64,000 bases of DNA from Dubosiella muris (GCF_004793885.1 NZ_SRYG01000005.1:1-64000), one strand, 5' to 3'. Shown: positions 49,758 through 59,429, counted from the first letter of the stretch. The notes: generated by a model not told the origin, from the sequence alone. Program-made: numbers and translations.

Positions 49758-50630
49758 ATGGTCAAAGCAATCATTATGGATATGGATGGAACCCTGCTGG
49801 ATTCTACCAACACGATTCCGCCCGCCACAAAGCAAAAGCTTTTCGAACTGCAAAAAAAAGGCGTGCGGCTCATTTTAGCAAGCGGGCGCTCTTATACGCG
49901 GCTTCTTCCTTACGCCAGAGAGCTGGAAATGGAAAAGTACAACGGCTTGCTCATTGAAGTGGATGGCATCGCGTGGTACGACTTGTCGACCGGAAAGCGC
50001 CATGTGCTCAAAAAAATGAAGCCCGAAGAAATCGCGTCCATCTTCCAGTATTTAATGAATATGGAATGCGAAACGATGGCCTGCTTCGACGACGGGTTGT
50101 TCGACTTCTTCCCGCAAAGTTTAAAAACCGTCAAGGAAGCCATTCGGCAAGACCAGCATCTTCCAATCGACTATCCCTGGACCGCCGGTCCGTGGAGCTG
50201 GCTTGCCGACATGCGCGACGGTTATCCCAACATCAAATACATTCAAGCCGTCGAGGAGATCACGGCTCCCATCAACAAACTGCAAATCATGCAGGAAGAG
50301 GAGCCGCTGCTCGCGATTTACGACGATTTGAAGCAAAAATACGGCAACAAGTTCGAGATTTTTCGAACGACGCCCAGACAGCTCGAAGTGCTGCCCTACG
50401 GCTTCTCCAAAGGAAAGACTTTGCTGTATTTAATGAATCTGAACGGCTGGGAAGCCGACGAAGTCGTCGCGTTTGGCGACGGCGAAAACGACATTTCCAT
50501 GTTCGAAGTCGTCAAGGACTCGTTCGCGATGGAAAACGCCAAAGACTTTGTGAAAGAAAAAGCCGCGCATGTCACCCGTTCCAATCACGAGGATGGAATC
50601 GTCCACGCCCTCAAAACATTGGGATACTAA
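49758..50630 (+). CDS. Cof-type HAD phosphatase, 290 aa
   Basis: Class IIB HAD with DMDGTLLDS (residues 8-16), ASGRSY and GDGENDISMF; full length. SD GAGGTGAT before ATG 49758. Followed after 15 bases by the cation exchanger and probably co-transcribed. Closest in layout to YidA-like sugar phosphatases; substrate open. Confidence 0.9.
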   Translation: MVKAIIMDMDGTLLDSTNTIPPATKQKLFELQKKGVRLILASGRSYTRLLPYARELEMEKYNGLLIEVDGIAWYDLSTGKRHVLKKMKPEEIASIFQYLMNMECETMACFDDGLFDFFPQSLKTVKEAIRQDQHLPIDYPWTAGPWSWLADMRDGYPNIKYIQAVEEITAPINKLQIMQEEEPLLAIYDDLKQKYGNKFEIFRTTPRQLEVLPYGFSKGKTLLYLMNLNGWEADEVVAFGDGENDISMFEVVKDSFAMENAKDFVKEKAAHVTRSNHEDGIVHALKTLGY

Positions 50631-50645
50631 AAGAAAGGTTTTGAC

Positions 50646-51575
50646 ATGGCTTATATCGTTTTACTCATCGGGATGGCTCTGCTCATCAAAGGAGCCGATC
50701 TCTTCGTCGATGGCAGCGCGTCCATCGCCTATCAATTTCACATTCCCACCTTTATCGTCGGCTTGACGATCGTGGCGCTGGGCACTTCGCTGCCCGAACT
50801 GAGCGTTTCCGTCACCGCCTCGCTGGCAGGAAGCAACGAGCTCGCCCTCTCCAACGTCATCGGCAGCAACATTTTCAACACCCTTGTCGTGGTGGGCTGC
50901 TCCGCGCTCATGCGCCCGTTTCTGATCGACCGGCAAATCGTCAAACGCGACTTGCTTTGGAACATCCTCATTACGTTTGTCCTTTTGCTGGCCGTCTTCA
51001 ACCACCGGCTCAACTGGATCAACGGCGTCTGCTTCCTCGTCTTGCTGACGGTGTACATCGTTTCGCTCGTGCGCGACACCAAAGCGCACGAGCCAAAGGA
51101 AAACAACGAAGACGACGAGGCGAAAATCATGCCGGTTCCCAAAAGCGTCGCCCTGATTTGCGTCGGCGTGGCCGGCATCATTCTGGGTGGCAATCTTGTC
51201 GTCGACAACGCGACATGGATCGCCCAGACGTGGGGCATGTCCGAAACGCTTGTCGGGCTGACGATCGTTTCGGTCGGCACTTCGCTGCCTGAGCTGGTCA
51301 CGAGTATGGTCGCCGCGAAAAAAGGCGAAAGCGGCTTGTCGCTTGGCAACGCCATCGGCAGCAACATCATGAACATCACGTTCATTCTCGGCGTCGCCTC
51401 GCTCTCTTCGACGATCCAGGTCACCGCGCTCAACTTGATCGACATCGTCATCTTGTGCGTGATCGCCGTGTTCCTTTATTTCATGACGATGCGCAGCGAG
51501 AAAATGTCGCGCGCCCGCGGCCTGCTCATGCTGTGCGCCTATATCATCTACGCCATTTATATCGTGTGGCGTTAA
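50646..51575 (+). CDS. Ca2+/Na+ (CaCA family, YrbG-like) antiporter, 309 aa
   Basis: Ten-helix exchanger with the two inverted alpha repeats: GTSLPELSVS...GSNIFN and GTSLPELVTS...GSNIMN. An acidic loop (KENNEDDEAK, about 152-161) separates the halves. SD AAAGG before ATG 50646. Exports Ca2+ against Na+ or H+. Confidence 0.93.
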   Translation: MAYIVLLIGMALLIKGADLFVDGSASIAYQFHIPTFIVGLTIVALGTSLPELSVSVTASLAGSNELALSNVIGSNIFNTLVVVGCSALMRPFLIDRQIVKRDLLWNILITFVLLLAVFNHRLNWINGVCFLVLLTVYIVSLVRDTKAHEPKENNEDDEAKIMPVPKSVALICVGVAGIILGGNLVVDNATWIAQTWGMSETLVGLTIVSVGTSLPELVTSMVAAKKGESGLSLGNAIGSNIMNITFILGVASLSSTIQVTALNLIDIVILCVIAVFLYFMTMRSEKMSRARGLLMLCAYIIYAIYIVWR

Positions 51576-51603
51576 AAAAAGCCGTTTGACAACGCAAACA
51601 GCT
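51574..51603 (-). terminator. Terminator at the trkH end
   Basis: Minus-strand AGCTGTTTG/CAAACGGCT stem with six-base loop and seven U, touching the stop codons of both convergent genes. Confidence 0.75.
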
Positions 51604-53114
51604 CAATCCTCCCGTCTTCTGCGCAAGACGGGTTTTCTTTTGTCGATTTCCAGCAAAGGAAACAGGAAAATGAGAATCGGGTAAATTTCCAGCCGTCCCA
51701 AAAGCATGCAAAGGGACAAGACGATTTTCGACAGCGCCGAAAACAGCGCGAACGATCCGGTCGGCCCGCAAAGCCCCAACCCCGGTCCGACATTGCCAAG
51801 ACACGTGTACACCGCCGTCAGCGTCGTTTCAAAATCAAAATCGTCAAGCGCGACCACGAGCGTCGCGGCCGCGATCAAAATCATCCACGCGCCAAAAAAC
51901 GCCATGACCTGGTCGACCGTTTCCTTGTCCACGATCTTTCCATCCACCATGATCGCCTCCACTTTGTGCGGATGCCACAGCTTTTGCACGTTCAGCTTGA
52001 TTTTCTTGAGAACGATCATCAGCCGCGTCACTTTCAAGCCGCCGCCCGTGCTTCCCGCGCACGCGCCAACGACCATCAAAAAAAACAAAATCATTTTCGA
52101 CAGCGTCGGCCACAAATTGAAGTCCGCCGTCGCGTAGCCTGTCGTCGTGATGATCGACACGACTTGAAACGACGAGTACCGTAGCGATTCGGCCAGCGTA
52201 TGGTATAACGGCAAGATATTGATCGTAATCGCCACGATCGACAACGCCACGATGCCAATATACCATCGGAGCTCCTCGTTTTTCAAAATCGGCTTAAAGT
52301 CCCGAAGAATGAGAAAAAAATACAAGTTGAAATTTATGCCGAACAAAAACATGAACACCGTGATCACGACTTCGAAATACACGCTGCCGTACGCGCCGAT
52401 ACTCGCGCCGTAAATAGCGAAACCACCCGTCCCGGCGGTACCAAACGTATTGCACAACGCGTCGAAGAGCGGCATGCCGCCTGCCAGCAAAAACAAAAGC
52501 TCGATGACCGAGAGCGCCATATACAACGCGTACAAAATCATCGCCGTCGTCTTTAGCCGCGAAACGAGCTTGGAAATCGTCGGTCCGGGCACTTCAGCCC
52601 GCATGATGTGCATCGTATGCTCGTTGTTTTTCGGCAAAAAAGCCAAAACGAACACCAGCACGCCCATGCCCCCGATCCAGTGCGTGAAGCTGCGCCAAAA
52701 CAGCAGCGATTTGGACAGCGACTCGATGTCCGTCAAAATCGTCGCCCCCGTCGTCGTAAAGCCCGACACTGTTTCAAAAAAGCAATCCACCAGCGCCGGG
52801 ATCTGCCCGGAGAAGTAAAACGGCAGGCAGCCAAAAAACGAGACGCAAATCCACACCAGGCCGACCGCGATCATCCCGTCGCGGGCGAAGTAAGCGTTTC
52901 GCTTCACTTTCAACCGCGACAAAAAGAGCCCGCACAGCGCGCACACGCCAATCGTGATCAAAAACGGCGAAAGCAAATGAAACTCCCGGTAACGCAAGGC
53001 GACAATGACGGGCAGCATCAGCAGTCCCGACAAGGCGATCAAGGCGAAGCCAATCATATTCAGAATGACCCGCCAGTTCAGCTTGTTGATGTTACGATTG
53101 AGCCAAAACGTCAT
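51603..53114 (-). CDS. trkH: Trk/Ktr-type potassium channel subunit, 503 aa
   Basis: Four MPM repeats form the K+ pore; filter-like segments include SGFTTTGAT, GTAGTGGFA, ITTTGYAT and GNVGPGLG. Works with the RCK subunit encoded directly upstream, with which it overlaps by about 23 bases (ATG 53114; GTG 53123 also possible). Translational coupling replaces a strong SD. Confidence 0.93.
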   Translation of the reverse strand: MTFWLNRNINKLNWRVILNMIGFALIALSGLLMLPVIVALRYREFHLLSPFLITIGVCALCGLFLSRLKVKRNAYFARDGMIAVGLVWICVSFFGCLPFYFSGQIPALVDCFFETVSGFTTTGATILTDIESLSKSLLFWRSFTHWIGGMGVLVFVLAFLPKNNEHTMHIMRAEVPGPTISKLVSRLKTTAMILYALYMALSVIELLFLLAGGMPLFDALCNTFGTAGTGGFAIYGASIGAYGSVYFEVVITVFMFLFGINFNLYFFLILRDFKPILKNEELRWYIGIVALSIVAITINILPLYHTLAESLRYSSFQVVSIITTTGYATADFNLWPTLSKMILFFLMVVGACAGSTGGGLKVTRLMIVLKKIKLNVQKLWHPHKVEAIMVDGKIVDKETVDQVMAFFGAWMILIAAATLVVALDDFDFETTLTAVYTCLGNVGPGLGLCGPTGSFALFSALSKIVLSLCMLLGRLEIYPILIFLFPLLEIDKRKPVLRRRRED

Positions 53115-54456
53115 TGATATCACTCAACCCTTTCCGTTTCGAAATCACGACGACCGTGTCCCCGCAAACGACCCGCGTTGCGCCCGTCGCGATGCGCGGC
53201 TCGCCTTTGTGCGTCACGAACGCGATCAAGATCCCCGGCTTGAACGCCACGTCTTTGATGGGGCGGTTGAGAAACCGGCAGTTGTCGCGCACCCGGAACT
53301 CGAGCAGCTCGATCCGCTCGTCTTTGAGCTTGACGAGCGACTCCACGTTGCTGCCTAGCGAGTTTTGCATCGCCCGCACGTAGGAAACGATGTGGTCGGC
53401 GGTAATGTTTTTCGGGGTGATCGCGTTTTCAAGCCCAAGCTTTTCCAAAATGAATCCCAGCTCGACGCGGTTCACTTTGGGAATGACGTGCTCGATACCC
53501 TTTGAGTTGGCGAACATGGAAATCATGACGTTTTCCTCGTCGTTGTCGGTCAGGGCGATGAACGCGTCCATGTTTTCGAGGTTTTCCGACAAAAGCAGCT
53601 CGTGGTCGGTTCCATCGCCATGAATGATGGTCACGCGCGGAAATTTCTCCACAAGCGCCAGACACTTCTCCCCGTCCTTTTCAATGATTGTGACGTCAAT
53701 GCCTAAATCCAGCAGCATGGACGTCAAATAATACGTGATCCGGCCGCCTCCGACGATCATCACGTCTTTGATCTTGTCGTTTTTCAAGATCCGCAACTCG
53801 TTAAAGAAGGATTGCAGCTCCTTCGTGCGCCCGGTCAGCGCCACCTTGTCCCCCTTACGAATAACGGTCGTTCCGTTGGGAATGAGCAGCTCCCCTTCCC
53901 GCTCGACGATGCAAAACAACACACTTTGGCGGTACATGTTCGCGATGTCTATGACTTTCCGGCCAGCCAGCGGCGAATTTTCAAAAATCTTGATTTCCGC
54001 GATTTCCAGCCTCGTCTTGGCGAACGACTGCGTCCGGATCGAGGAAGTGAACCGCAGCGACCGGCGGATCTCCCGGGCCGCGACAAGCTCGGGATTGATT
54101 TCCAGCGAAAGCCCCAGCTCTTCCTTGACCATGTTCAGCGAGCCGACATACTCGGGGGAGCGGATGCGCGCGATCGTGTGCCGCGCGCCCAGCTTGCGGG
54201 CCAGCAGGCAGCTGATAATATTGATTTCATCTTTGGATGTCGCGGCGATCACGACATCGGCGTGCTGGGCGCCCGCCTCTTTCAGCGTTTCCGGCGTGGC
54301 CCCGTTGCCAAGCACGCCGACGACATCCAGCGAGTTGATCGTCTTTTCCAGAACGGACGCCTTGTTGTCGATCACCGTCACGTTGTGGCCTTCGTGATCC
54401 AGCTGGGTCGCCAGGGCGAAACCCACCTTCCCGTCGCCGATAATCACAATATTCAT
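53092..54456 (-). CDS. trkA: Potassium uptake regulator TrkA (two RCK domains), 454 aa
   Basis: Cytosolic gating ring subunit with two RCK_N Rossmann folds (IIGDGKVGFALA at 4 and MIVGGGRITYYL near 235) each followed by RCK_C. Binds nucleotides or NAD(H). SD AAGGAG before ATG 54456. Promoter TTGAAA-17-TACGAT near 54490-54520 contains a cre-like TGTAAGCGCTTTTT (54504-54517, 12 of 14). Confidence 0.94.
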   Translation of the reverse strand: MNIVIIGDGKVGFALATQLDHEGHNVTVIDNKASVLEKTINSLDVVGVLGNGATPETLKEAGAQHADVVIAATSKDEINIISCLLARKLGARHTIARIRSPEYVGSLNMVKEELGLSLEINPELVAAREIRRSLRFTSSIRTQSFAKTRLEIAEIKIFENSPLAGRKVIDIANMYRQSVLFCIVEREGELLIPNGTTVIRKGDKVALTGRTKELQSFFNELRILKNDKIKDVMIVGGGRITYYLTSMLLDLGIDVTIIEKDGEKCLALVEKFPRVTIIHGDGTDHELLLSENLENMDAFIALTDNDEENVMISMFANSKGIEHVIPKVNRVELGFILEKLGLENAITPKNITADHIVSYVRAMQNSLGSNVESLVKLKDERIELLEFRVRDNCRFLNRPIKDVAFKPGILIAFVTHKGEPRIATGATRVVCGDTVVVISKRKGLSDINDVLAQS

Positions 54457-54503
54457 AATGTATTCTCCTTATAAACTTTCCGATATGTACTATCGTATCC
54501 ACT

Positions 54504-54517
54504 TGTAAGCGCTTTTT
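54504..54517 (-). promoter_or_regulatory. cre-like site in the trkA promoter
   Basis: AAAAAGCGCTTACA on the minus strand, 12 of 14 cre positions, lying between -35 TTGAAA and -10 TACGAT. Confidence 0.4.
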
Positions 54518-54610
54518 CAATAAATATTCGCAAATAAGGCATCTTACTTGGTTCGATCTTGTACGATTTAGTATATTTTAAGTAGAAAATCCATAGAAAG
54601 GAGCTTTCCC

Positions 54611-55228
54611 ATGTTAACAGATGTCGTCCTTTATACATTGATCGGCTACTTGTCCGGCAGTGTGCTATACTCTTTGCTTTATGTGAAAATGTTCAAACTT
54701 TCCGATATTCGGATCAACTCCCGCGACCACAATCCAGGCGTGGCGAACGCGTTTAAAAACGGCGGATTCGCATGCGGAACGTTCACGCTGGTCGGCGACT
54801 TTTTCAAAGCGTTCCTTCCGGTCTACCTCTATTTGCATTTGACAAGCCACTCGCTTTCGTCGATTGGCGCCGCCCTCGTCATGGTCGCGCCGGTCATCGG
54901 CCACATTTACCCGCTCTTCCACGATTTTAAGGGCGGAAAAGGCATCACATCCTCCTTCGGAAGTCTGGCGGCCATCCTGCCGATTTGGCAGCCCATCGCG
55001 TTTCTGGCAATTTTATTCTTGTTCTTTTCGTGCATTTTGGTCATTAAGCCCAACTACTACCGCACGCTTGTCACGTATATCGTGTTCCTGCCTTGCATTT
55101 TGACGCTGAATATCAACGTTTCGGTTGGAACCGGCGCCCTGCTGATCGCGTCCGCCATCATCGTCCGGCTGCTGACAAGCAAGGAGCATAAAGAAGAATT
55201 CAGCATGGAGCCGATATGGAAGCGCTAG
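54611..55228 (+). CDS. plsY: PlsY-like glycerol-3-phosphate acyltransferase, 205 aa
   Basis: Membrane acyltransferase of phosphatidic acid synthesis. Five or six membrane helices and the FKGGKGI block are present, but the usual GSGNxGATN substrate loop is replaced by DHNPGVANAF, so this may be a divergent paralogue. SD AAAGGAG before ATG 54611. Overlaps the glycosyltransferase gene by 13 bases; both steps lie on the route to membrane glycolipids. Confidence 0.83.
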   Translation: MLTDVVLYTLIGYLSGSVLYSLLYVKMFKLSDIRINSRDHNPGVANAFKNGGFACGTFTLVGDFFKAFLPVYLYLHLTSHSLSSIGAALVMVAPVIGHIYPLFHDFKGGKGITSSFGSLAAILPIWQPIAFLAILFLFFSCILVIKPNYYRTLVTYIVFLPCILTLNINVSVGTGALLIASAIIVRLLTSKEHKEEFSMEPIWKR

Positions 55229-56343
55229 TGTTGTCCTGCTCCACCGGAGGAGGACACAACGCGGCGGCGAAAGCCATCGTCTCGCAGCTTAAGGAAAGTG
55301 GCCATACCGTCACTTTTTTTGATCCCTACTCGCTCCAAAGCGACCATCTCGCCCACGTTGTGGGCACGACGTACATGACGTTTGTGCAGCATACGCCGGA
55401 TTTGTTTGGCTGGGTGTATCGAATCGGCGACGCGTACTCCCGCATGCAAAAAAAGATTCCCATCCACTCTCCGGTGTACTGGAAGCAAAAAAAGACGTCC
55501 CGGCTCCTCGAGGCGTATTTGCGTGAGCATCCGTGCGATGTGATCATCACGACGCATTTGTTTGGCGGCGAAATTTTGACCCAGCTCAAAAACCGGCACA
55601 TTCCGCTGCCGCCGGTTTACTTTGTCGCCACCGACTACACGTGTTCCCCGTTTGTCGCGGAAGTGGACGCGGACTATTTCGTCATCCCGAGCCCCAAGCT
55701 GGAAGACGTATTCGTCAAGGCGGGCATTCCAAAAGAAAAGCTGCTTCCATTCGGCATTCCGACGTCCAAGCCGTTTCACGAGAGCCGGACGCCGGAAGAA
55801 GCCAAGCAGGAACTTGGTTTGGATCCAAAGAAAAAATACTTTCTTCTTTCGGGCGGCAGCATTGGCGTGGGCGATATCAACGACACGATCGACGAACTGC
55901 TGACGTTCATTCTCTCGCACAAGGACTACGAGATTCTCGTGCTGGTGGGCAACAACTTGCATTTGAAGGAAAACCTGGAAATCGCCTACAAGGGCGTGCG
56001 CCCATTGCATTTGATCGACCCCACCGACAAGGTGTACGACTACTTGTCGGCTTGCGAAGTTTTGATCGCCAAGCCGGGCGGTTTGTCCTCGACCGAAGCC
56101 GCCGTGTCGCAAATCCCGTTTTTGATCATCACGCCAATTCCGGGATGCGAGGACAAAAACGCGCAGTTCTTTCAGGACAACGGGATGGCGATTTGGGTCA
56201 AAGACGTGCAAAACGACTTGCTCGTCGATTTGATGAAGGCACTCGATCCACGCGAACGGCAGCGGATGATCGAGGCAGACAAGCGCGTGATCGACCCGCT
56301 GGCCGCGCGAAAACTTGTCGAATTTATTGAAAAAAGACACTAG
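55216..56343 (+). CDS. GT28 diacylglycerol glycosyltransferase (MGDG-synthase/UgtP type), 375 aa
   Basis: Transfers a sugar from UDP-sugar to diacylglycerol. MGDG-synthase N-domain start STGGGHNAAAKAI, THLFGGE, SGGSIGVGD and acceptor motif KPGGLSSTEA, all typical. SD GGAG before ATG 55216. Second gene of the plsY-like operon; probably makes glycolipid anchors or non-bilayer lipids. Confidence 0.92.
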   Translation: MEALVLSCSTGGGHNAAAKAIVSQLKESGHTVTFFDPYSLQSDHLAHVVGTTYMTFVQHTPDLFGWVYRIGDAYSRMQKKIPIHSPVYWKQKKTSRLLEAYLREHPCDVIITTHLFGGEILTQLKNRHIPLPPVYFVATDYTCSPFVAEVDADYFVIPSPKLEDVFVKAGIPKEKLLPFGIPTSKPFHESRTPEEAKQELGLDPKKKYFLLSGGSIGVGDINDTIDELLTFILSHKDYEILVLVGNNLHLKENLEIAYKGVRPLHLIDPTDKVYDYLSACEVLIAKPGGLSSTEAAVSQIPFLIITPIPGCEDKNAQFFQDNGMAIWVKDVQNDLLVDLMKALDPRERQRMIEADKRVIDPLAARKLVEFIEKRH

Positions 56344-56366
56344 GACTCGATGCCTAGTGTCTTTTG
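56333..56366. terminator. Bidirectional terminator
   Basis: AAAAGACACTAG/CTAGTGTCTTTT stem of twelve pairs containing the stop codons of both convergent genes. Confidence 0.88.
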
Positions 56367-57167
56367 CATATGCGTGATAACGCTGTATTGGTCGGATGGG
56401 CCAATCACGTCTTTGGCTTTTTGCTTCGCCGTTTCGCTGGCGTTGGCAGGCGCATAGGCGTGCTCGAACAAGCCAAGCATTTCCAAATCGTTGCCGCCGT
56501 CGCCATACACGGCAATCTCGTCCGGGTCGATTCCAAGCCTGTTTCCAAGCCGCAACACCGCCTGTCCTTTGTTGACGCCGTGCGCGGTCAGCTCGTACAG
56601 GCCGCTTCCGCTTGGTGCGTTGGCGATTTCCTTTTCGTGGACGGCAAGAAAGGCGTCCAGATGTCTGGTGTCCATGCCCGGATCGACCCGCAAATTGATT
56701 TTGCAGACGTCGGCGTCCAAAATTTGCTGTTTTGTGGCAGCGAACTGGATGCGCGGCAAAAAGTCGCGCATAAAGCGCTCTTTCCACAACGCGTCGGCGC
56801 TCGTATCGACTTTGCGGGTAAAATACGTTTCTTTCGAGTAGCGGGTGTACGTTTTGTCCGGTGTCACAAAATCGAACGCGTACTCGGGCAGCTCGTCAAG
56901 AAGGCGGGCAAGAACCGGTTTCGGCACGCAGGACATGGCGAGAACCGCGTCGTTTTTGTCAAGAATAAGCGCGCCATTCATGCAAATCTTGTACACGTCG
57001 GATTCGATTTCCGGGATCGCGCATTGCTTGTTTCCGCGTCCGGTCGCGATGGCGAAGGCGGCGCCTTCGGCCAGCAAGCGGCGGATCCCGTCGACGATTC
57101 GCTCGTCGAATTGATGATGGGCGTTGAGCAGCGTTCCATCCAAATCGCTGGCAAAAAGACGGATCAT
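56340..57167 (-). CDS. Cof-type HAD phosphatase, 275 aa
   Basis: DLDGTLLNA (residues 8-16), ATGRG and YGDGGNDLEM motifs; full length. Its start overlaps the MATE stop (ATGA), so the two are translationally coupled. Substrate not predictable; third Cof protein of the window. Confidence 0.9.
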   Translation of the reverse strand: MIRLFASDLDGTLLNAHHQFDERIVDGIRRLLAEGAAFAIATGRGNKQCAIPEIESDVYKICMNGALILDKNDAVLAMSCVPKPVLARLLDELPEYAFDFVTPDKTYTRYSKETYFTRKVDTSADALWKERFMRDFLPRIQFAATKQQILDADVCKINLRVDPGMDTRHLDAFLAVHEKEIANAPSGSGLYELTAHGVNKGQAVLRLGNRLGIDPDEIAVYGDGGNDLEMLGLFEHAYAPANASETAKQKAKDVIGPSDQYSVITHMQKTLGIES

Positions 57168-58543
57168 CGGGCGTTTTCCTCCTTTGGACTGGACAGCACT
57201 TTTTTATAATACCGGGCGAACAAGATGCATGTCGTCAAGACGGCCAGGGTGTCCGCGACCGGCTCGGCCAAAAAGACGGCGAACGTCTGGTCGCTTAGCA
57301 GGGCCGGCAAAAGGTAAATGAGCGGAATCAGCAGGAACACTTTGCGTAGCAACGCCAAAAACAACGACGTCTTCGCGTTGCCTAGGGCGATAAACGTTTG
57401 CTGGCAGGCGATTTGCGCGCCAAAGATGAGCGACATCGCCATGTAAATGCGCAACGCCCAGCACGTGTAGTTCATTAAGTTGGCGTCGTTGGTGAACAAG
57501 CCGGCGAGCACTTGCGGCGCGAACATCGAGATCGCCCACACTGTCGTCGAGTAAATGAGCGATACGAGCAGCAAGATCCGGAACGTGGATTTGATGCGGT
57601 CGTACTTGCCGGCGCCAAAGTTGAACGAAATAATCGGCTGCGAGCCTTGGGTCAAGCCTTGGAGCGGGAGCATGGAAAACTGCATGACGGAGGCAAGAAT
57701 CGCCATGGCGCCCACCGCCGTGTCGCCTCCGTACTTGAGCAGCGACGAGTTGAAGCAAACGCTAAGCAGACTTTCCGTAATTTGCATGACGAATGGCGAC
57801 AGGCCGAGCATGAGGCATGGCGCGATGACCGCGATCGACAGTTTGAAAAACCGCTTGCGGATGTTCAGGTAGCTGCGGTTCGAGCGCAAAAACCAAAGCA
57901 CGAACACCGCGGACAAGCATTGCGAAGTAATCGTGGCGATGGCCGCCCCTTTCACGCCTAAATGAAAACCAAAAATCAAAATCGGGTCGAGCACGATGTT
58001 GGCAATCGCTCCGATCAGGACACTCGTCATGCCGTACGTCGTGTAGCCCTGGGTGTTGATAAAAGCGTTCATCCCCAGCGCCGTTTGAACAAAAATCGTT
58101 CCCAGCGCGTAAATGCGCAAGTAGTCTAGCGCGAATGGCAGCGTGCTTGGGCTGGCTCCAAAAAGATTCAGCATTGGAACAGCGAATATCTCGACGAGAA
58201 TCGTCAGCAGGACGCCAAACACAATCAGGAGAACAAAGCAGTTCGACATGATGTGCTCCGCGTTTTCTTTTTTGTTTTTGCCAAGCTCGATCGCAGCGCG
58301 CGGAGCCCCGCCCATGCAGACCAGACTCGAAAAGGCGGAAATCGCCATGATGACCGGCATCGTGACGCCGACCCCTGTCAGCGCAAGCGCGCCATGATCG
58401 GCAATGTGGCCGATGTACATCCGGTCCACGACGTTGTACAAAACGTTGATGACCTGGGCGATAATGCTTGGCAGCGCAAGCGAAAACAGTAGCTTGACGA
58501 CAGATCCGGTTCCCAGATCGACAGATTTACTTTTTTGTTTCAT
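57164..58543 (-). CDS. MATE family multidrug/Na+ efflux protein, 459 aa
   Basis: Twelve membrane helices in two halves; LPSIIAQVINVLYNVVDRMYIGHI and a second half beginning near residue 235 are typical of NorM/DinF-type exporters. I take ATG 58543; the frame is open to 58678 through a structured leader and has no better family start. No SD is visible before 58543, in line with leader-controlled initiation. Operon with the HAD gene. Confidence 0.9.
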   Translation of the reverse strand: MKQKSKSVDLGTGSVVKLLFSLALPSIIAQVINVLYNVVDRMYIGHIADHGALALTGVGVTMPVIMAISAFSSLVCMGGAPRAAIELGKNKKENAEHIMSNCFVLLIVFGVLLTILVEIFAVPMLNLFGASPSTLPFALDYLRIYALGTIFVQTALGMNAFINTQGYTTYGMTSVLIGAIANIVLDPILIFGFHLGVKGAAIATITSQCLSAVFVLWFLRSNRSYLNIRKRFFKLSIAVIAPCLMLGLSPFVMQITESLLSVCFNSSLLKYGGDTAVGAMAILASVMQFSMLPLQGLTQGSQPIISFNFGAGKYDRIKSTFRILLLVSLIYSTTVWAISMFAPQVLAGLFTNDANLMNYTCWALRIYMAMSLIFGAQIACQQTFIALGNAKTSLFLALLRKVFLLIPLIYLLPALLSDQTFAVFLAEPVADTLAVLTTCILFARYYKKVLSSPKEENAR

Positions 58544-58741
58544 CAAATATTTTTGGAGTGGATACACGCGATCGTTTCGTGGGAGGAAACTCCAATCTCT
58601 CCTTTCGGTTTCGTATCCCTTGCTTTCCTCAATCACACAGACGGGTATGCTTTCACATACCCATTTCTGTCTTTTCACTTTTTAAAGCGGATTTATGAGA
58701 ACCCATGAGGGTACGTTTTTTTTACCCGGTCCCGCTTTCTA
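58544..58741 (-). promoter_or_regulatory. Long structured leader of the MATE gene
   Basis: From a TATAAT box (58748-58753) to the start lie about 200 bases with at least three hairpins: closing stem AAAGCGG/CCGCTTT (58684-58738) holding alternative GGGTA/TACCC and ACCC/GGGT pairs; a long hairpin ACAGA...GGGTATG/CATACCC...TCTGT (58637-58670); and TTGGAGT/ACTCCAA just before the start. Alternative pairing points to a riboswitch. I recognise no known class. A 22-codon frame with SD AAAGGAG and TTG start overlaps the MATE start. Confidence 0.55.
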
Positions 58742-58843
58742 TTCCTCATTATAGCAAACCCCATCCGCTTTCGAAACACAAGCTTTACGATTGAATTTCA
58801 AAAACCACTCTTTTATCATAAGAAATACAGGAGGTCATGTGCC

Positions 58844-59074
58844 ATGAAAAACAACAACAACCGTGTCGACGGCCAATACGCTGAAAATTTAATCGAGCGC
58901 GAAAAAGCGGACGCCGAGAAAAAATGGAAAGAATTTGAAAAATTTAAAAACGAAAAAGATCAGGAATTCGAAAAGGATCTTGCCCGCGACCACGCCGAGC
59001 TGGACGCCAGCGCTGAAAAAGTGAAAGAAAAAATCGAGAAAATCGAAGAAGACATCAAAAAAGACATTCACTAA
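58844..59074 (+). CDS. Small charged coiled-coil protein, 76 aa
   Basis: After an Asn run (MKNNNN) the protein is almost entirely Glu/Lys/Asp with heptad-like hydrophobics, a predicted single long helix. SD AGGAGG before ATG 58844; promoter TTGAAT-16-TATCAT (58791-58818). No family recognised; a stress-type or scaffold protein is a guess. Confidence 0.72.
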   Translation: MKNNNNRVDGQYAENLIEREKADAEKKWKEFEKFKNEKDQEFEKDLARDHAELDASAEKVKEKIEKIEEDIKKDIH

Positions 59075-59076
59075 AC

Positions 59077-59103
59077 CAATGAGCGAAAGCTCATTTTTTT
59101 AAT
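59077..59103 (+). terminator. Terminator of the coiled-coil gene
   Basis: ATGAGC/GCTCAT stem with GAAA loop and T run. Confidence 0.85.
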
Positions 59104-59429
59104 AGAGTAGGCCCCTGTCTGTGCCTTGAAGAGTTCCTCCCCGCTCATTCTACTCCGGTTCTCTGTGTTCTGTTTTATCAGATTCTTGTAAATCGTTTTT
59201 GGCCTTTTCCAGATTATCATCAGCCAAGATCTGATTTCATATACTCATGACTGTTCCTCCATTCTATTCACATACCCGGTATCTGTGCTCCCATGTCTTT
59301 TTTCCTATGCTCGTTACGATTCGCATTTTTAATCCATTTCACTTTCGAATTCCATATCGCTAGGCAACACTCTGCAAACAATCGTTCCTTCATCCTGAAT
59401 AGGACGATTCGTTTGCATTCCAAACTTGC
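59104..59429. other. Degenerate intergenic DNA
   Basis: No intact gene. On the minus strand GGAGGAACAGTC is followed by ATG and an early stop (ATG AGT ATA TGA), then an open stretch of 25 charged codons, which looks like a broken small gene. GC content falls from here to about 62110. Confidence 0.5.

Noticed and set aside
58544-58678. MATE protein starting at GTG 58678
   Set aside because: Would add 45 polar residues unlike MATE N-termini and run through the structured leader.
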